Positions 46,480 to 55,395 of a DNA stretch of 64,000 nt are shown piece after piece (within the stretch, counting starts at the first letter, position 1; every line of letters starts with the position of its first letter). The stretch is taken from assembly GCF_017875835.1 (NCBI RefSeq), contig NZ_JAGING010000001.1:3055998-3119997 (forward strand), written 5' to 3'. The notes beneath the pieces were generated by a model. That model searched no databases and was not told where the DNA came from. It worked only from the letters and a program-made list of their open reading frames with translations. This DNA is from Psychrobacter sp. PL19 (GTDB lineage Bacteria; Pseudomonadota; Gammaproteobacteria; Pseudomonadales; Moraxellaceae). Made by a program: the position numbers and the translations under genes.

Positions 46480-48549
46480 CTATTTCACCATTTCAATGAG
46501 TTCGTCAATATTTTTAGTAACTTTGCCTTGCCCATTTTTTACAATTGATGGTTTCAAGTCTGGACCATAGCCCACAGTTTTTGCACCAGTGCCAGTCTCT
46601 GTTCTTTGAATTTGACTTGTCAATCCCTTACCTCCGCCAGATTTTATTTGGATTATTGTTCCATTGGTGAGTAATATATCAGCGTCAGTAATTAACGAAC
46701 CATCGCCCCTACGTACTGGAACATTTACATTTTTAATTAAGCCTGGATATTTGCTCTCAATATAATTTGCTACATCTGCAACGTGAGGATCAGTGGACTC
46801 GAAAGTTCTATTTTTATTTTGATTATTTAATCTATTTGTTCCAGCTTTAACTGAACCCAACGCAACAGCAGGCACAATCTCTAAAGCACCAATACCAACT
46901 TTAACTATACCCGCTTTATATTGACCATCGTAAATTGCTGCACCACCATAACCGACATCATATACACCTTTAGCTGCCAATGCGCCACGTAGAGCTAATC
47001 CTAAAGCACCAGGCGATACAAATATAGCATCGCCACCCAATCTAGATAGCTCTCTTTGTCGAGTATTGATACTACTGGTAGCAAGAGCTTCATTGTAGAC
47101 CTCCTGATTCTCACTTTTAGGTCTAGTATAAGACAAGAACTTTAGGGGATTATCCCAGAAATCACCTCTTGCATTCGATACCTCACTTGCAACTTTAGGG
47201 GCATTTAAAAAGTTGTCTGTAGTATACCCTGCGGCTGAACTTCCACTAATAAGTGTTTTAGCTGCTACTGCATCATAACCACCTTTTGCCATCAAATCAT
47301 TTAATGCTACTTCCAGAAACTTACGATCTGTTACACTTAAGGAAGATGGATTTTTTCTATATGCTTCTAGCAGTATATTAGTGACCTGATCATATTGTAC
47401 TAAGTATATTAAATTTTCTGAGTCTTTTAGACTAAGCCCACCATTTCTCTTAGCTTTGCCTAACAATGCGTTCAGGGCTTTTCTATCTTTATGACTTAAG
47501 AAGTTATTCTGCGTCTGATTGACACTACTTGCAGTACTGGCCGTGTCTCCACCTACAATAGCGCCAGCAGCAGCCGATAAGCCTAGTAGTAATGCATCGC
47601 GCGTAGTCTCATCAACACCTTGTTCTTCTAAATATTTATCTACCGCGGGAATAGACACCGCTGTAGTACCAGTTGCTAGTGCACCTTCCACATTACCAGT
47701 AGCAATAGCGCCAACTAAGGTATGTAGGGCAACCCGATAAGCGCCACCATCTGCCCACTTTTCAGCACCCTCTAAATCACCATCGAGTATCAACTGTGTC
47801 TGTCTATTTCCAGAGAACTCAGCCACTGCCTTTGGCGCTTCCTTGCCAAATTCCTTAGTAATATCAACCTGCGCCCCAAGCTCCTCATTGACTCTTGTAG
47901 CATCAAACACATTCTCAAGAGCCCCTGCATACTCTGCTTGATTATCAGTGGTGATACCGCTATTGCCTGCTATTCCAGTAATACCAGCTTTGGTAGTACT
48001 ACTATTACTATCGCCATCGGTGCCATAGCCAAGCCCATTCATCGTCGCTTGTGGTTTGCCTGTAGTATTGCCTAAACTTAAACCAACTTGTATTGCATCA
48101 CCCTCATAGTTGCTGTAGTTCTCAATGTCTTGGGTGACGATACCGCCTTTGCTGACATACTTATTACGTCCTGCTGCTACGGCGGCATCAGTCGTAGTTA
48201 TAGCGCCCCCAATTAGAGTAGTCTTACCGCCAACTTCTAGATCAAAGCCGCCATCCCCTGTGAAGATGCCTGATTGCTGAGCTACCATCTTAGAGTCTGC
48301 ATTGATATCGGTCTTGCCGCCATTGACCGATAGACTAGGCCCTGCACCCTCTAAAGCCACATCAAGAGTAAAGCCTGCGTTCTTTTGTTTGCTGTCATAG
48401 GTAGCGGTGTCTTGTAGTGACTCTATGTTGACATCGCCACCGATAGTGCCTTGGGCGCGACCTGTATTAATGACGCCCCCTTTGATGTTTAGATCGTTGC
48501 CGATGTCAAGGGTTGTGGTGCCGCCGACGTTGATTTGGCTGTTGGCATA
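46480..48549 (-). pseudogene. Cassette 2: orphan cdiA module with PD-(D/E)XK-like nuclease toxin
   Basis: 690 open codons beginning YANSQINVGGTTTLDIGNDL, with the first usable in-frame start only at 48360 (GTG, 626 aa). The filamentous repeats and shared pretoxin are followed by the boundary motif QTQNNFLSHK at about codon 348. The toxin region ends with a compact domain: VADVANYIESKYPG, DADILLTNGTIIQIKSGGGK, IQRTETGTGAKTVGYGP. The D...IxIK arrangement is that of PD-(D/E)XK nucleases, common in CdiA toxins that cut tRNA or DNA. No N-terminal export domain. Confidence 0.75.
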
Positions 48550-48559
48550 GATAAATGAA

Positions 48560-48592
48560 AAAAGCTACGACACTTATTGTATCGTAGCTTTT
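48560..48592. terminator. Module-boundary hairpin (after barstar-like gene, before cassette 2)
   Basis: AAAAGCTACGA (48560-48570) pairs with TCGTAGCTTTT (48582-48592); cassette 2 begins 11 bp further on. Confidence 0.8.
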
Positions 48593-48647
48593 ATTTAAGT
48601 TTAGGCCATTTTAGAGGTGGGAGCTCCATATAGTTTATATGTCGGAA

Positions 48648-49058
48648 TCAATAGAATTCTAGAGACTCTACTTCTTTGTAAATAGTCATATGCTTAGATA
48701 AAAAAACAGCATGCAAACTAAACCCCTCGTTAATATCAGTAGATTTATAGTAACTGTTACAAGCGTCAAAAATAATTTGAAGATAAGTAATCATTGAGTC
48801 GTCATTTACATCTAAATATGAACTATGAATTATAGTTACACTTTTAAATTTCTTATCAAGTTCATAGTCTAAAGAACATAAATTATCATAAAAGGCATCC
48901 CAGTTTTCAACCTCTAGATCATTGTTATTAGGTAGCTGACTTTCAATATCTTTAGCGACATCTTTACCAGAAAGATACTCTTTATTTAAAGTTATCACTA
49001 TACCGTTTTCATGAATATTAACCATATCTAAACAATCTTTTATTTCGATATTGTTCAT
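48648..49058 (-). CDS. Barstar-like immunity protein
   Basis: 136 aa. The segment VENWDAFYDNLCSLDYELDK matches the barstar helix that plugs the active site of barnase-type RNases. Its ATG overlaps the stop codon of the preceding cdiA gene by one base. With the RNase-like end of that CdiA it forms an apparently intact toxin/immunity pair. Cytoplasmic. Confidence 0.8.
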   Translation of the reverse strand: MNNIEIKDCLDMVNIHENGIVITLNKEYLSGKDVAKDIESQLPNNNDLEVENWDAFYDNLCSLDYELDKKFKSVTIIHSSYLDVNDDSMITYLQIIFDACNSYYKSTDINEGFSLHAVFLSKHMTIYKEVESLEFY

Positions 49059-52000
49059 TATTGAACCCTTATAAAACTTTCATAATGGTTAGGAGTATAA
49101 TAGGTTTCTCCATTTTTACCAACTACAACTCTTTGAGCACCAGGATATCTAAAAGTTGGAGGAGGAGATACAACATACTCAGTATAATATCCTTTTGGTT
49201 TAGCGGGTAATCTACCTTGACTATTTCTAAAGTTTTCACCATCGTTACGGTGTTTAGACTTTTGTCCGCTATTGATTCTATCTATGGTTGGTTTTAAATC
49301 TACATTCCCTGTTATTACTCGACCAGTTGGTTTGTCTTCTACTTTTGCACCAGAAATAATACGCGTTTTGGTTTCAACTTGAATGTGTTTACCATTGGGA
49401 ACTACTTTAGTAACATTACCACGACTACTACCCATTTTTCCTGCTATAACACTTCCAGCTATTACAGGAGCCATCTCCATCGCAAAAGCCTTACCAGAAC
49501 GACCTTTTTCTCTTTCTTGATTAGCAGTTTGCTGAATAAATACGCCTTCTGCTTCCATGTTATGCATGGTTTGTATTACACCCAACTTACTACTAGCTTT
49601 TGATCCATAACCGTAGCTTATAATTTTTGGTGCATATTTATCAGCTTGTTTATCGTATGGTATACCCTCAACATTGTAGTAGTTGTTTCTTATGATATCG
49701 CATTTTTGTGCATTACCATTTGCACCACAAGCTGACTTTAGTTCTTGTTGCTGCTGTTCAGATTTTTTAGTGTATTTATTATTAATAGCTTCTTTAGCCG
49801 ATATAGTACATTGACTGCCTCTATTTTTAACACAAGACTCTAACTCTTTACCCCATTCGGCAATTTGTTTATGGGTCAAATAGTTATTCTGCGTCTGACT
49901 AAAACTTGTAGCTGTACTAGCAGTATCACCGCCAACGACTGCGCCAGCTGCCGCTGATAAACCTAATAAAAGTGCATCACGAGTGGTCTCATCAACGCCT
50001 TGTTTCTCTAAATACTTATCTACCGCTGGTACAGAAACTGCCGTCGTTCCACTGGCTAATGCACCCTCTACACTACCTGTGGCAATAGCACCAACTAACG
50101 TATGTAGCGCAACGCGATAAGCGCCACCTTCTGCCCATTTATCGGCTTCATTTACTCTACCTTCATTGATAAGATCTAGTTGACGGCTACTCGCATAATC
50201 CCCAACCGCCTTCGGTGCTTCCTTGCCAAACTCCTGCGTAATCTGCGTCTGCGCCCCAAGCTCCTCATTCACACGAGTTTCATCAAACACATTCTCAAGT
50301 GCACCTGCATACTCTGCACGATTATCCGTGGTGATGTCTTTATTACCAGCGACACCCGTAATACCTGCACGAGTCACACTGCTATCACTATCACCATCTG
50401 TGCCGTAGCCAAGCCCATTCATGCTAGGGTTTTTATCTTTACCCACACTTAAACCTACAGAGATCGCATCGCCTTTATAACTCGTGGTGTTATCGATGTC
50501 TTGAGTGGTGATACCGCCAAGACTCGTATAGTTATTGCGCCCAGCCGCTACCGCCGTATCAGTGGTGGTAATGGCACCACCTATTAGCGTGGTTTTTCCT
50601 TTAGCAGCAAGATCAAAGCCGCCATCTCCGGTAAAGAGTCCTGACTGCTCGCCAACACCCTTATAGTCAGCATTGACATTCGTCTTACCACCATTGACGG
50701 AGAGACTGGAGCCTGCGCCACCGCCTGCTATATCGATATCAGCGCTAAAGCCCATGTTCTTTTGGTCGCTGTCATAGGTGGCGGTGTCTTGTAGCGATTC
50801 GATAGTGGTGTTACCACCAATAGTACCTTGCGCTCTATTCGTGTTAATCACGCCGCCTTTGATACTTAAGTCGTTACCAATGTCTAAGGTAGTGGTGCCA
50901 CCAACGTTGATTTGGCTGTTGGCATAGGTGGTGCTGTCGCTGTTGGCATAGCCTTTAGCACGGCTAGCATTAGCAGTGATGCCTGCACTAGTGTTTTGAC
51001 CAAAGCTGGCATAACCCCCAATGGCAGCGCTTGAGCTCTTATTATCACTACGAGTATTGCTGTTTTGTGCGACACCATTGACGTTGAAGTCGTTGTCGGC
51101 TTGGAACAGGGCATCATTGGTGACGTTGAGATTACTGCCATTGATGTTGATGTCGCTCTCAGTACCTGCGCCGGTAGCGATAAGCGCTAGGTTGTTGGTA
51201 GTGATGTTTGAAGCTTGGTTTTGCTCAGTATAGCTTGAGCTATTCGATTGGCTCTTTGAGGTACCCCAAGTGGCTTGTATGCGAGTATTGCCTGCTTCTT
51301 TAAGATTACCGTTTTTGAGGGCGCCGAGTTGACTAATACCATCGTCGTTTTTCTTAGCTAAGCCTCTAATTTTGAGCGCTGCTGCAACTCCTGCCATGCC
51401 TTTCATGCGAGTGCTGTCTGTGTTACCAGCAGCAGTCACTAAACTGTCAATGCTCTTAGCGCTGTCAATGAGACTATTAGAAACGGCAACAGTAAAACCG
51501 CTTTGCTTGAACTTTTGCTCGCTTTGATTGGTATAGACATCCATGACATTATCGACATTGATGTCTTGGGCGCGTACGACAACGTTGCCACGACTGCTGT
51601 TATCAGGGGCGTCATTGATATATGCACCAGTATCTGCACCCATTCCTGCGACGAGGTTGCTGCCTGTCTGTTGATAGGTGCGGCCGGCATCAATAATGAC
51701 GTTACCATCGATTGCAGCAATGTTACTAGCAGTATGAGTAAGTGCTGTTTTGGCATTGCTGTCATCGGTTTGCTGCTTGCCAATAGTGAATCCCATACCC
51801 CCATCTGCACCGAATAAGCCTGATTTTTTGGTTTGACTAAAAGTGCTTTCACCAGAAGTGTTCTCAGCGGCTAGAATATTGACATCACGACCTGCTGACA
51901 GCTGCGTGCCGCGATCACTGATAACGTTGGTGCCAGTGAAGTTGATATCTTGTCCTGCTTTAACGATGATTTTATCGCCTTCAATATTGCTGCTAATAGC

Positions 52001-53431
52001 ACTATCACGTTGGCTATCGAAACGGTCTTGAGTGGTTTTTTTACTTAAAAACCCAGTGCTGGTCATTTTATTAGCCGTTGAGAAACTCTGGGTGGCACGG
52101 CCCTCGACAAAGGTGACGTCGTTCTCAGCGTAAATAGAAGTATTACCACCATCGCTAGTCAGTATCGCTGCCGTTCCTGAAACATTTTTGGCAGTGATAT
52201 CTAAGTCGCCATCGCTTGTAACACGACTGCCAATATCTTGGGTTTGACCGTCTATGTAGTAGTTATTAGCGTCGCCAATGGCACGAACTTCATTGCCAGT
52301 CTTGATAGCGTTAAAAACCACGTCGCCTTCTTGAGAGACAATTTGAGTCTTGCCTCCTTGGTTGTTTAGAACCCCAGCATTGAAAGTGACATCATTGGTA
52401 GCGCTGATAGCCAAAGTAGTTAGCACTTTACCATCAGCATCTACTTGACCTCGCAGACCATCACCGACACGGATTGATCCTATTTGATCGATACCTGTGC
52501 GTGTCGCGCTACTGGCGCCAAGCTGATTATTGGTTGTAAATGTGGTGCTAGTATTTTTAACACTCTTGGCCTTTAGACCTAACGTATTGTCAGCGGAGAT
52601 ACTACCGCCGACGTTAGTTATCTTATTCTCAGCATTCAATCTAGCATCAGCCGCGCTCAGACGCCCACCGTTAGTATTATTGATGTTGTTTGCCGTGATA
52701 TTGAGCGTTTTTTGAGCAGAGATGAGCCCTTGGTTATCCAAATCACCTGTCAGCCTGAGATTGACTCTCTCAGCTGCAATGAAACTACCGTCTCCTCTGA
52801 TCGCGCCTTGTTTAGCACGCACATAGACTTTAGGCACGAGTACGCTTTGAGTACTACCATCAGCGAGAGTGACTTGTTGCTGCTCCATCCAAATGATATC
52901 GCTAGTGAGACTGGCGACTTGGCTTGCCGTCAGAGCAATGCCTGGACGTAGATTTAACGTCTGCGCAGTTGTGACCCCCGCATCCATCAACCCTTTAAAC
53001 TGAGCATCTTGGGTGCTGTAATCTTGTAGATAATAGCGTCCTGTCAGCATCATGATTTGATCACGGATATACTGTTGCTCGTAATAACCGTCGCCTAAGC
53101 GCTTTTGAGTAATATTGGGATCAAACTGTAGCCGCTCTAACATATAGTCTGAGGTTAGCCAATTGCGATAACCTGTAAAGGCCGGATCACTTTCAATCAA
53201 ATAGTCATTTTGCTTGTCTGGATTGATATTGTACAAGCTATTATTAGGTAGGCTCGTGGCTCCATTGACGCTTCTTATTTCATCACCAGATGGTGAAGTG
53301 GCTACGTTAATAGCCGTATTATTAGTAGGGCCATCTCCTTGTTGCAAATTAGATAAGGCAGGACCACCATCTTTAATTTGGTTGTCAACGTTTGGTGCCT
53401 GTTGCTTAAAAGGTGATGGATTTAATAGCAT
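49058..53431 (-). CDS. 5'-truncated CdiA with barnase/RNase Sa-like toxin domain (cassette 1)
   Basis: 1457 aa. It starts within the molecule: there is no signal peptide, TPS secretion domain or first haemagglutinin repeat block; the open frame continues only some 20 codons upstream of the ATG. Residues about 190-900 are beta-helix haemagglutinin repeats, followed by the module region shared by all cassettes (INVGGTTTLDIGNDLSIKGG), the pretoxin with YRVALHTLVGAIATGSVEGA, and QTQNNYLTHK at about 1185. The last 90 residues resemble guanyl-specific RNases: TIDRINSGQKSKHRNDGENF, LPAKPKGYYTEYVV, GAQRVVVGKNGETYYTPNHY. Known CDI effectors of this kind cut RNA in the target cell. Without TPS domain and cdiB it cannot be exported as it stands. 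Confidence 0.85.
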   Translation of the reverse strand: MLLNPSPFKQQAPNVDNQIKDGGPALSNLQQGDGPTNNTAINVATSPSGDEIRSVNGATSLPNNSLYNINPDKQNDYLIESDPAFTGYRNWLTSDYMLERLQFDPNITQKRLGDGYYEQQYIRDQIMMLTGRYYLQDYSTQDAQFKGLMDAGVTTAQTLNLRPGIALTASQVASLTSDIIWMEQQQVTLADGSTQSVLVPKVYVRAKQGAIRGDGSFIAAERVNLRLTGDLDNQGLISAQKTLNITANNINNTNGGRLSAADARLNAENKITNVGGSISADNTLGLKAKSVKNTSTTFTTNNQLGASSATRTGIDQIGSIRVGDGLRGQVDADGKVLTTLAISATNDVTFNAGVLNNQGGKTQIVSQEGDVVFNAIKTGNEVRAIGDANNYYIDGQTQDIGSRVTSDGDLDITAKNVSGTAAILTSDGGNTSIYAENDVTFVEGRATQSFSTANKMTSTGFLSKKTTQDRFDSQRDSAISSNIEGDKIIVKAGQDINFTGTNVISDRGTQLSAGRDVNILAAENTSGESTFSQTKKSGLFGADGGMGFTIGKQQTDDSNAKTALTHTASNIAAIDGNVIIDAGRTYQQTGSNLVAGMGADTGAYINDAPDNSSRGNVVVRAQDINVDNVMDVYTNQSEQKFKQSGFTVAVSNSLIDSAKSIDSLVTAAGNTDSTRMKGMAGVAAALKIRGLAKKNDDGISQLGALKNGNLKEAGNTRIQATWGTSKSQSNSSSYTEQNQASNITTNNLALIATGAGTESDININGSNLNVTNDALFQADNDFNVNGVAQNSNTRSDNKSSSAAIGGYASFGQNTSAGITANASRAKGYANSDSTTYANSQINVGGTTTLDIGNDLSIKGGVINTNRAQGTIGGNTTIESLQDTATYDSDQKNMGFSADIDIAGGGAGSSLSVNGGKTNVNADYKGVGEQSGLFTGDGGFDLAAKGKTTLIGGAITTTDTAVAAGRNNYTSLGGITTQDIDNTTSYKGDAISVGLSVGKDKNPSMNGLGYGTDGDSDSSVTRAGITGVAGNKDITTDNRAEYAGALENVFDETRVNEELGAQTQITQEFGKEAPKAVGDYASSRQLDLINEGRVNEADKWAEGGAYRVALHTLVGAIATGSVEGALASGTTAVSVPAVDKYLEKQGVDETTRDALLLGLSAAAGAVVGGDTASTATSFSQTQNNYLTHKQIAEWGKELESCVKNRGSQCTISAKEAINNKYTKKSEQQQQELKSACGANGNAQKCDIIRNNYYNVEGIPYDKQADKYAPKIISYGYGSKASSKLGVIQTMHNMEAEGVFIQQTANQEREKGRSGKAFAMEMAPVIAGSVIAGKMGSSRGNVTKVVPNGKHIQVETKTRIISGAKVEDKPTGRVITGNVDLKPTIDRINSGQKSKHRNDGENFRNSQGRLPAKPKGYYTEYVVSPPPTFRYPGAQRVVVGKNGETYYTPNHYESFIRVQ

Positions 53432-53545
53432 TAAATTTTTGATAGTAGTGGAAATAGTAAACCACTTTCACAGCAGATTGTTTAGATGATCTTAGGGTAT
53501 AGATGCTTAGAGAATAGTTAAAGAGGTGAGCCATAAAAAATAAGA

Positions 53546-53591
53546 CATCAATACGATGTATTTATACTACTGTAAATACATCATATTGATG
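53546..53591. repeat. Hairpin near the island end
   Basis: CATCAATACGATGTATTTA (53546-53564) and its inverted partner (53573-53591) with one mismatch and an 8-nt loop. May be a terminator or the footprint of a small mobile element. Confidence 0.6.
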
Positions 53592-53745
53592 CTTTAATAG
53601 TGACCAAAATTGGATATTAGGACTTCATATATTGCTTTAAATTATGCTAAAGGTCATTCAGTGCATCTTACTTAAGCCATTTCTACGTATACCATGGCAG
53701 GTTATTATACATTAAGATTAGTTAACGAAATATGGTGGGTCTAGC

Positions 53746-53783
53746 CTCCGAAGCCGAGGGTTCGATTCCCGCCGAGCGCACCA
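53746..53783 (+). repeat. Partial tRNA-Arg 3' end (island attachment-site copy)
   Basis: CTCCGAAGCCGAG followed by GGTTCGATTCCCGCCGAGCG and CACCA, matching the 3' part of tRNA-Arg at 29499-29575 except that 7 nt of the variable-loop/T-stem part are missing. It lacks the 5' half, so it is not a tRNA gene. Marks the right border of the island. Confidence 0.8.
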
Positions 53784-53968
53784 ATAATCGTATTTCACCC
53801 TTCCCTAGTATTACCTCACACCTCTAAACCCCTTTGATACCAACGCTTTATGTGCTTGGCTGTTACTTGTTATTACCTTTAAAACTTGAATCAAAGATTT
53901 ATTGGCTTTAGCACTTTAATATTATCCGTATTGTTCTAACTGTCCTGACATCGCCTAACTATTTTAGA

Positions 53969-54331
53969 CTACTTGACTTCTTGTAAGTTCGTGCTTAATT
54001 GTGTGCGGCTGGGTGTACGATGATAGTTAAGGATAGGCACGTCACCCAAACGACGCTGACCGGTGGCGAGCTTCTTATCAATAGTAATCATCGCGATTTT
54101 TTTGCCCTGTTTGATAATCAGCAAATGATTTCCTTTACGAGTGACACGATAGTCAGGAAAGTGTTGTTTAAGCATAACAGCTGTTTTTTGTAGCGCATCG
54201 TTAGAAGCCACTTTTGTACGCGTGGCGACCGTGTTTACGTCATCCTTTTTAGCACCGCGCTTATGTGCCAGCAACCATAGACCAGCGCCCACTGCAAGCA
54301 ATATGACAAGCCACCAAATTCCGTCTATCAT
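53969..54331 (-). CDS. Hypothetical membrane-anchored protein
   Basis: 120 aa with an N-terminal membrane segment (IWWLVILLAVGAGLWLLAHK) and a soluble domain (HFPDYRVTRKGNHLLIIKQG). No named family recognised. Divergent from the sirtuin gene, 35 bp apart; first core gene after the island. Confidence 0.65.
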   Translation of the reverse strand: MIDGIWWLVILLAVGAGLWLLAHKRGAKKDDVNTVATRTKVASNDALQKTAVMLKQHFPDYRVTRKGNHLLIIKQGKKIAMITIDKKLATGQRRLGDVPILNYHRTPSRTQLSTNLQEVK

Positions 54332-54366
54332 GAGGGTATATATCCATTATTAGCAGGGGTTATGCC

Positions 54367-55242
54367 ATGTTAACAGCGTTATCAGCAGCGTTAGTAGGCG
54401 ACGTGAAGCGTGCTGCCGAATTGTTAGTTTCAAAAAAGCGTATTTGTATCTTAACGGGAGCTGGGGTCTCAGCAGAAAGTGGCATCCCTACTTTCCGGGA
54501 TAAGCAAACTGGCTTATGGCAACAATACCGCGCTGAGGATTTAGCGACTTGTACCGCTTTTGCACGTGATCCTCAGCTGGTATGGTCGTGGTATCAATGG
54601 CGTAGGCAACTAGTAAGCGATAAAGTACCTAATCCGGCGCATCATGCTCTGGCTCAATGGCAGCAGCATGCTAAGTTACATAAGCAGCAGCTTAGTTTAA
54701 TCACTCAAAACGTTGACGATTTGCACGAACAAGCTGGCAGCACGGTCACTCATTTACATGGACATCTTTGGCATAATCGCTGTAGTCAATGTGACCAGCC
54801 TTATAACGATAAATCCAATAATAAGCCTAATAATCAATCCAAGACTCATAACGCTGACCACAATACATTACCCACTCAGTCTAATGAACAGTCCGAGAGC
54901 TCAAATATAGTCAGAAATCATGACGATAAACTATTAAATTGCACACATTGTGGGTGTTATATTCGACCTGATATTGTCTGGTTCGGTGAGTCATTACCTA
55001 TGCAGGCCTGGCAAACAGCAGAAAGTAACGCCGAGCGTTGTGAGGTATTTATCAGTATCGGCACCTCAAGTCTGGTGTATCCAGCCGCTGGACTTGCGCA
55101 GTTGGCCAAGCAAAGCGGCGCTAAAATTATCGAAATAAATCCTGATCCCACACCCAATACCGTAGTTGATATTACCCTAGCAGCTAAGGCAGGGATAGTG
55201 ATGCCGCAACTGATCAAACAGGTCATTGCGCTACAGCCGTAA
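54367..55242 (+). CDS. cobB: Sir2-family NAD-dependent deacylase (class III, CobB-like)
   Basis: 291 aa. NAD-binding motif GAGVSAESGIPTFRD, catalytic QNVDDLHEQAGS and LHGHLWHNRC, two CxxC pairs for zinc (CSQCDQ and CTHCGC) and IGTSSLVYPAAGL with INPDPTPN. The VWSWYQWRR region supplies the Tyr and Arg that give class III sirtuins preference for acidic acyl groups (succinyl, malonyl). Between the two CxxC pairs there is an unusual N/S/K-rich insertion of about 40 residues (residues 140-180). Confidence 0.92.
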   Translation: MLTALSAALVGDVKRAAELLVSKKRICILTGAGVSAESGIPTFRDKQTGLWQQYRAEDLATCTAFARDPQLVWSWYQWRRQLVSDKVPNPAHHALAQWQQHAKLHKQQLSLITQNVDDLHEQAGSTVTHLHGHLWHNRCSQCDQPYNDKSNNKPNNQSKTHNADHNTLPTQSNEQSESSNIVRNHDDKLLNCTHCGCYIRPDIVWFGESLPMQAWQTAESNAERCEVFISIGTSSLVYPAAGLAQLAKQSGAKIIEINPDPTPNTVVDITLAAKAGIVMPQLIKQVIALQP

Positions 55243-55395
55243 TAATATTAGCAATATTGAGCACTGACAGAGTAGCTTCTAATGCCAATGGTCTACTAGA
55301 AGCTTAAAGCATAGATAAGGGACTTATTCTATTGTTTCAAGACACAGGTTACTGATGCTAGCTAATAACGATATGAATAGCTGTGCTAATTATAT

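Larger units (their letters stand above)
29576..53783. mobile_element. 24-kb genomic island at tRNA-Arg, cargo of CDI toxin cassettes
   Basis: The island starts right after tRNA-Arg and ends with a 38-bp partial copy of the tRNA 3' half (53746-53783), which lacks 7 nt of the variable-loop/T-stem part. All cargo reads on the minus strand: a 5'-truncated cdiA, orphan cdiA-CT cassettes, immunity genes, and IS elements. No integrase, cdiB or mobility gene other than IS transposases was found. GTGACCA repeats lie near both ends. Boundary evidence is direct; mobility is inferred. Confidence 0.8.
53432..53968. other. Right end of the island and att copy
   Basis: 537 bp without a gene. It contains a 19-bp inverted repeat (53546-53591), one GTGACCAA motif (53600) and the 38-bp tRNA-Arg 3'-end copy (53746-53783). 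Confidence 0.6.

Noticed and set aside
53432..53745. Remnant of cdiB or of the TPS domain upstream of the truncated cdiA
   Set aside because: Reverse-strand frames in this stretch stop soon after the cdiA ATG and show no POTRA, barrel or TPS-like sequence.
53746..53783. A second tRNA-Arg gene
   Set aside because: Only the 3' part from the anticodon loop on is present, and 7 nt are missing; it cannot fold as a tRNA. It is better explained as an attachment-site copy.
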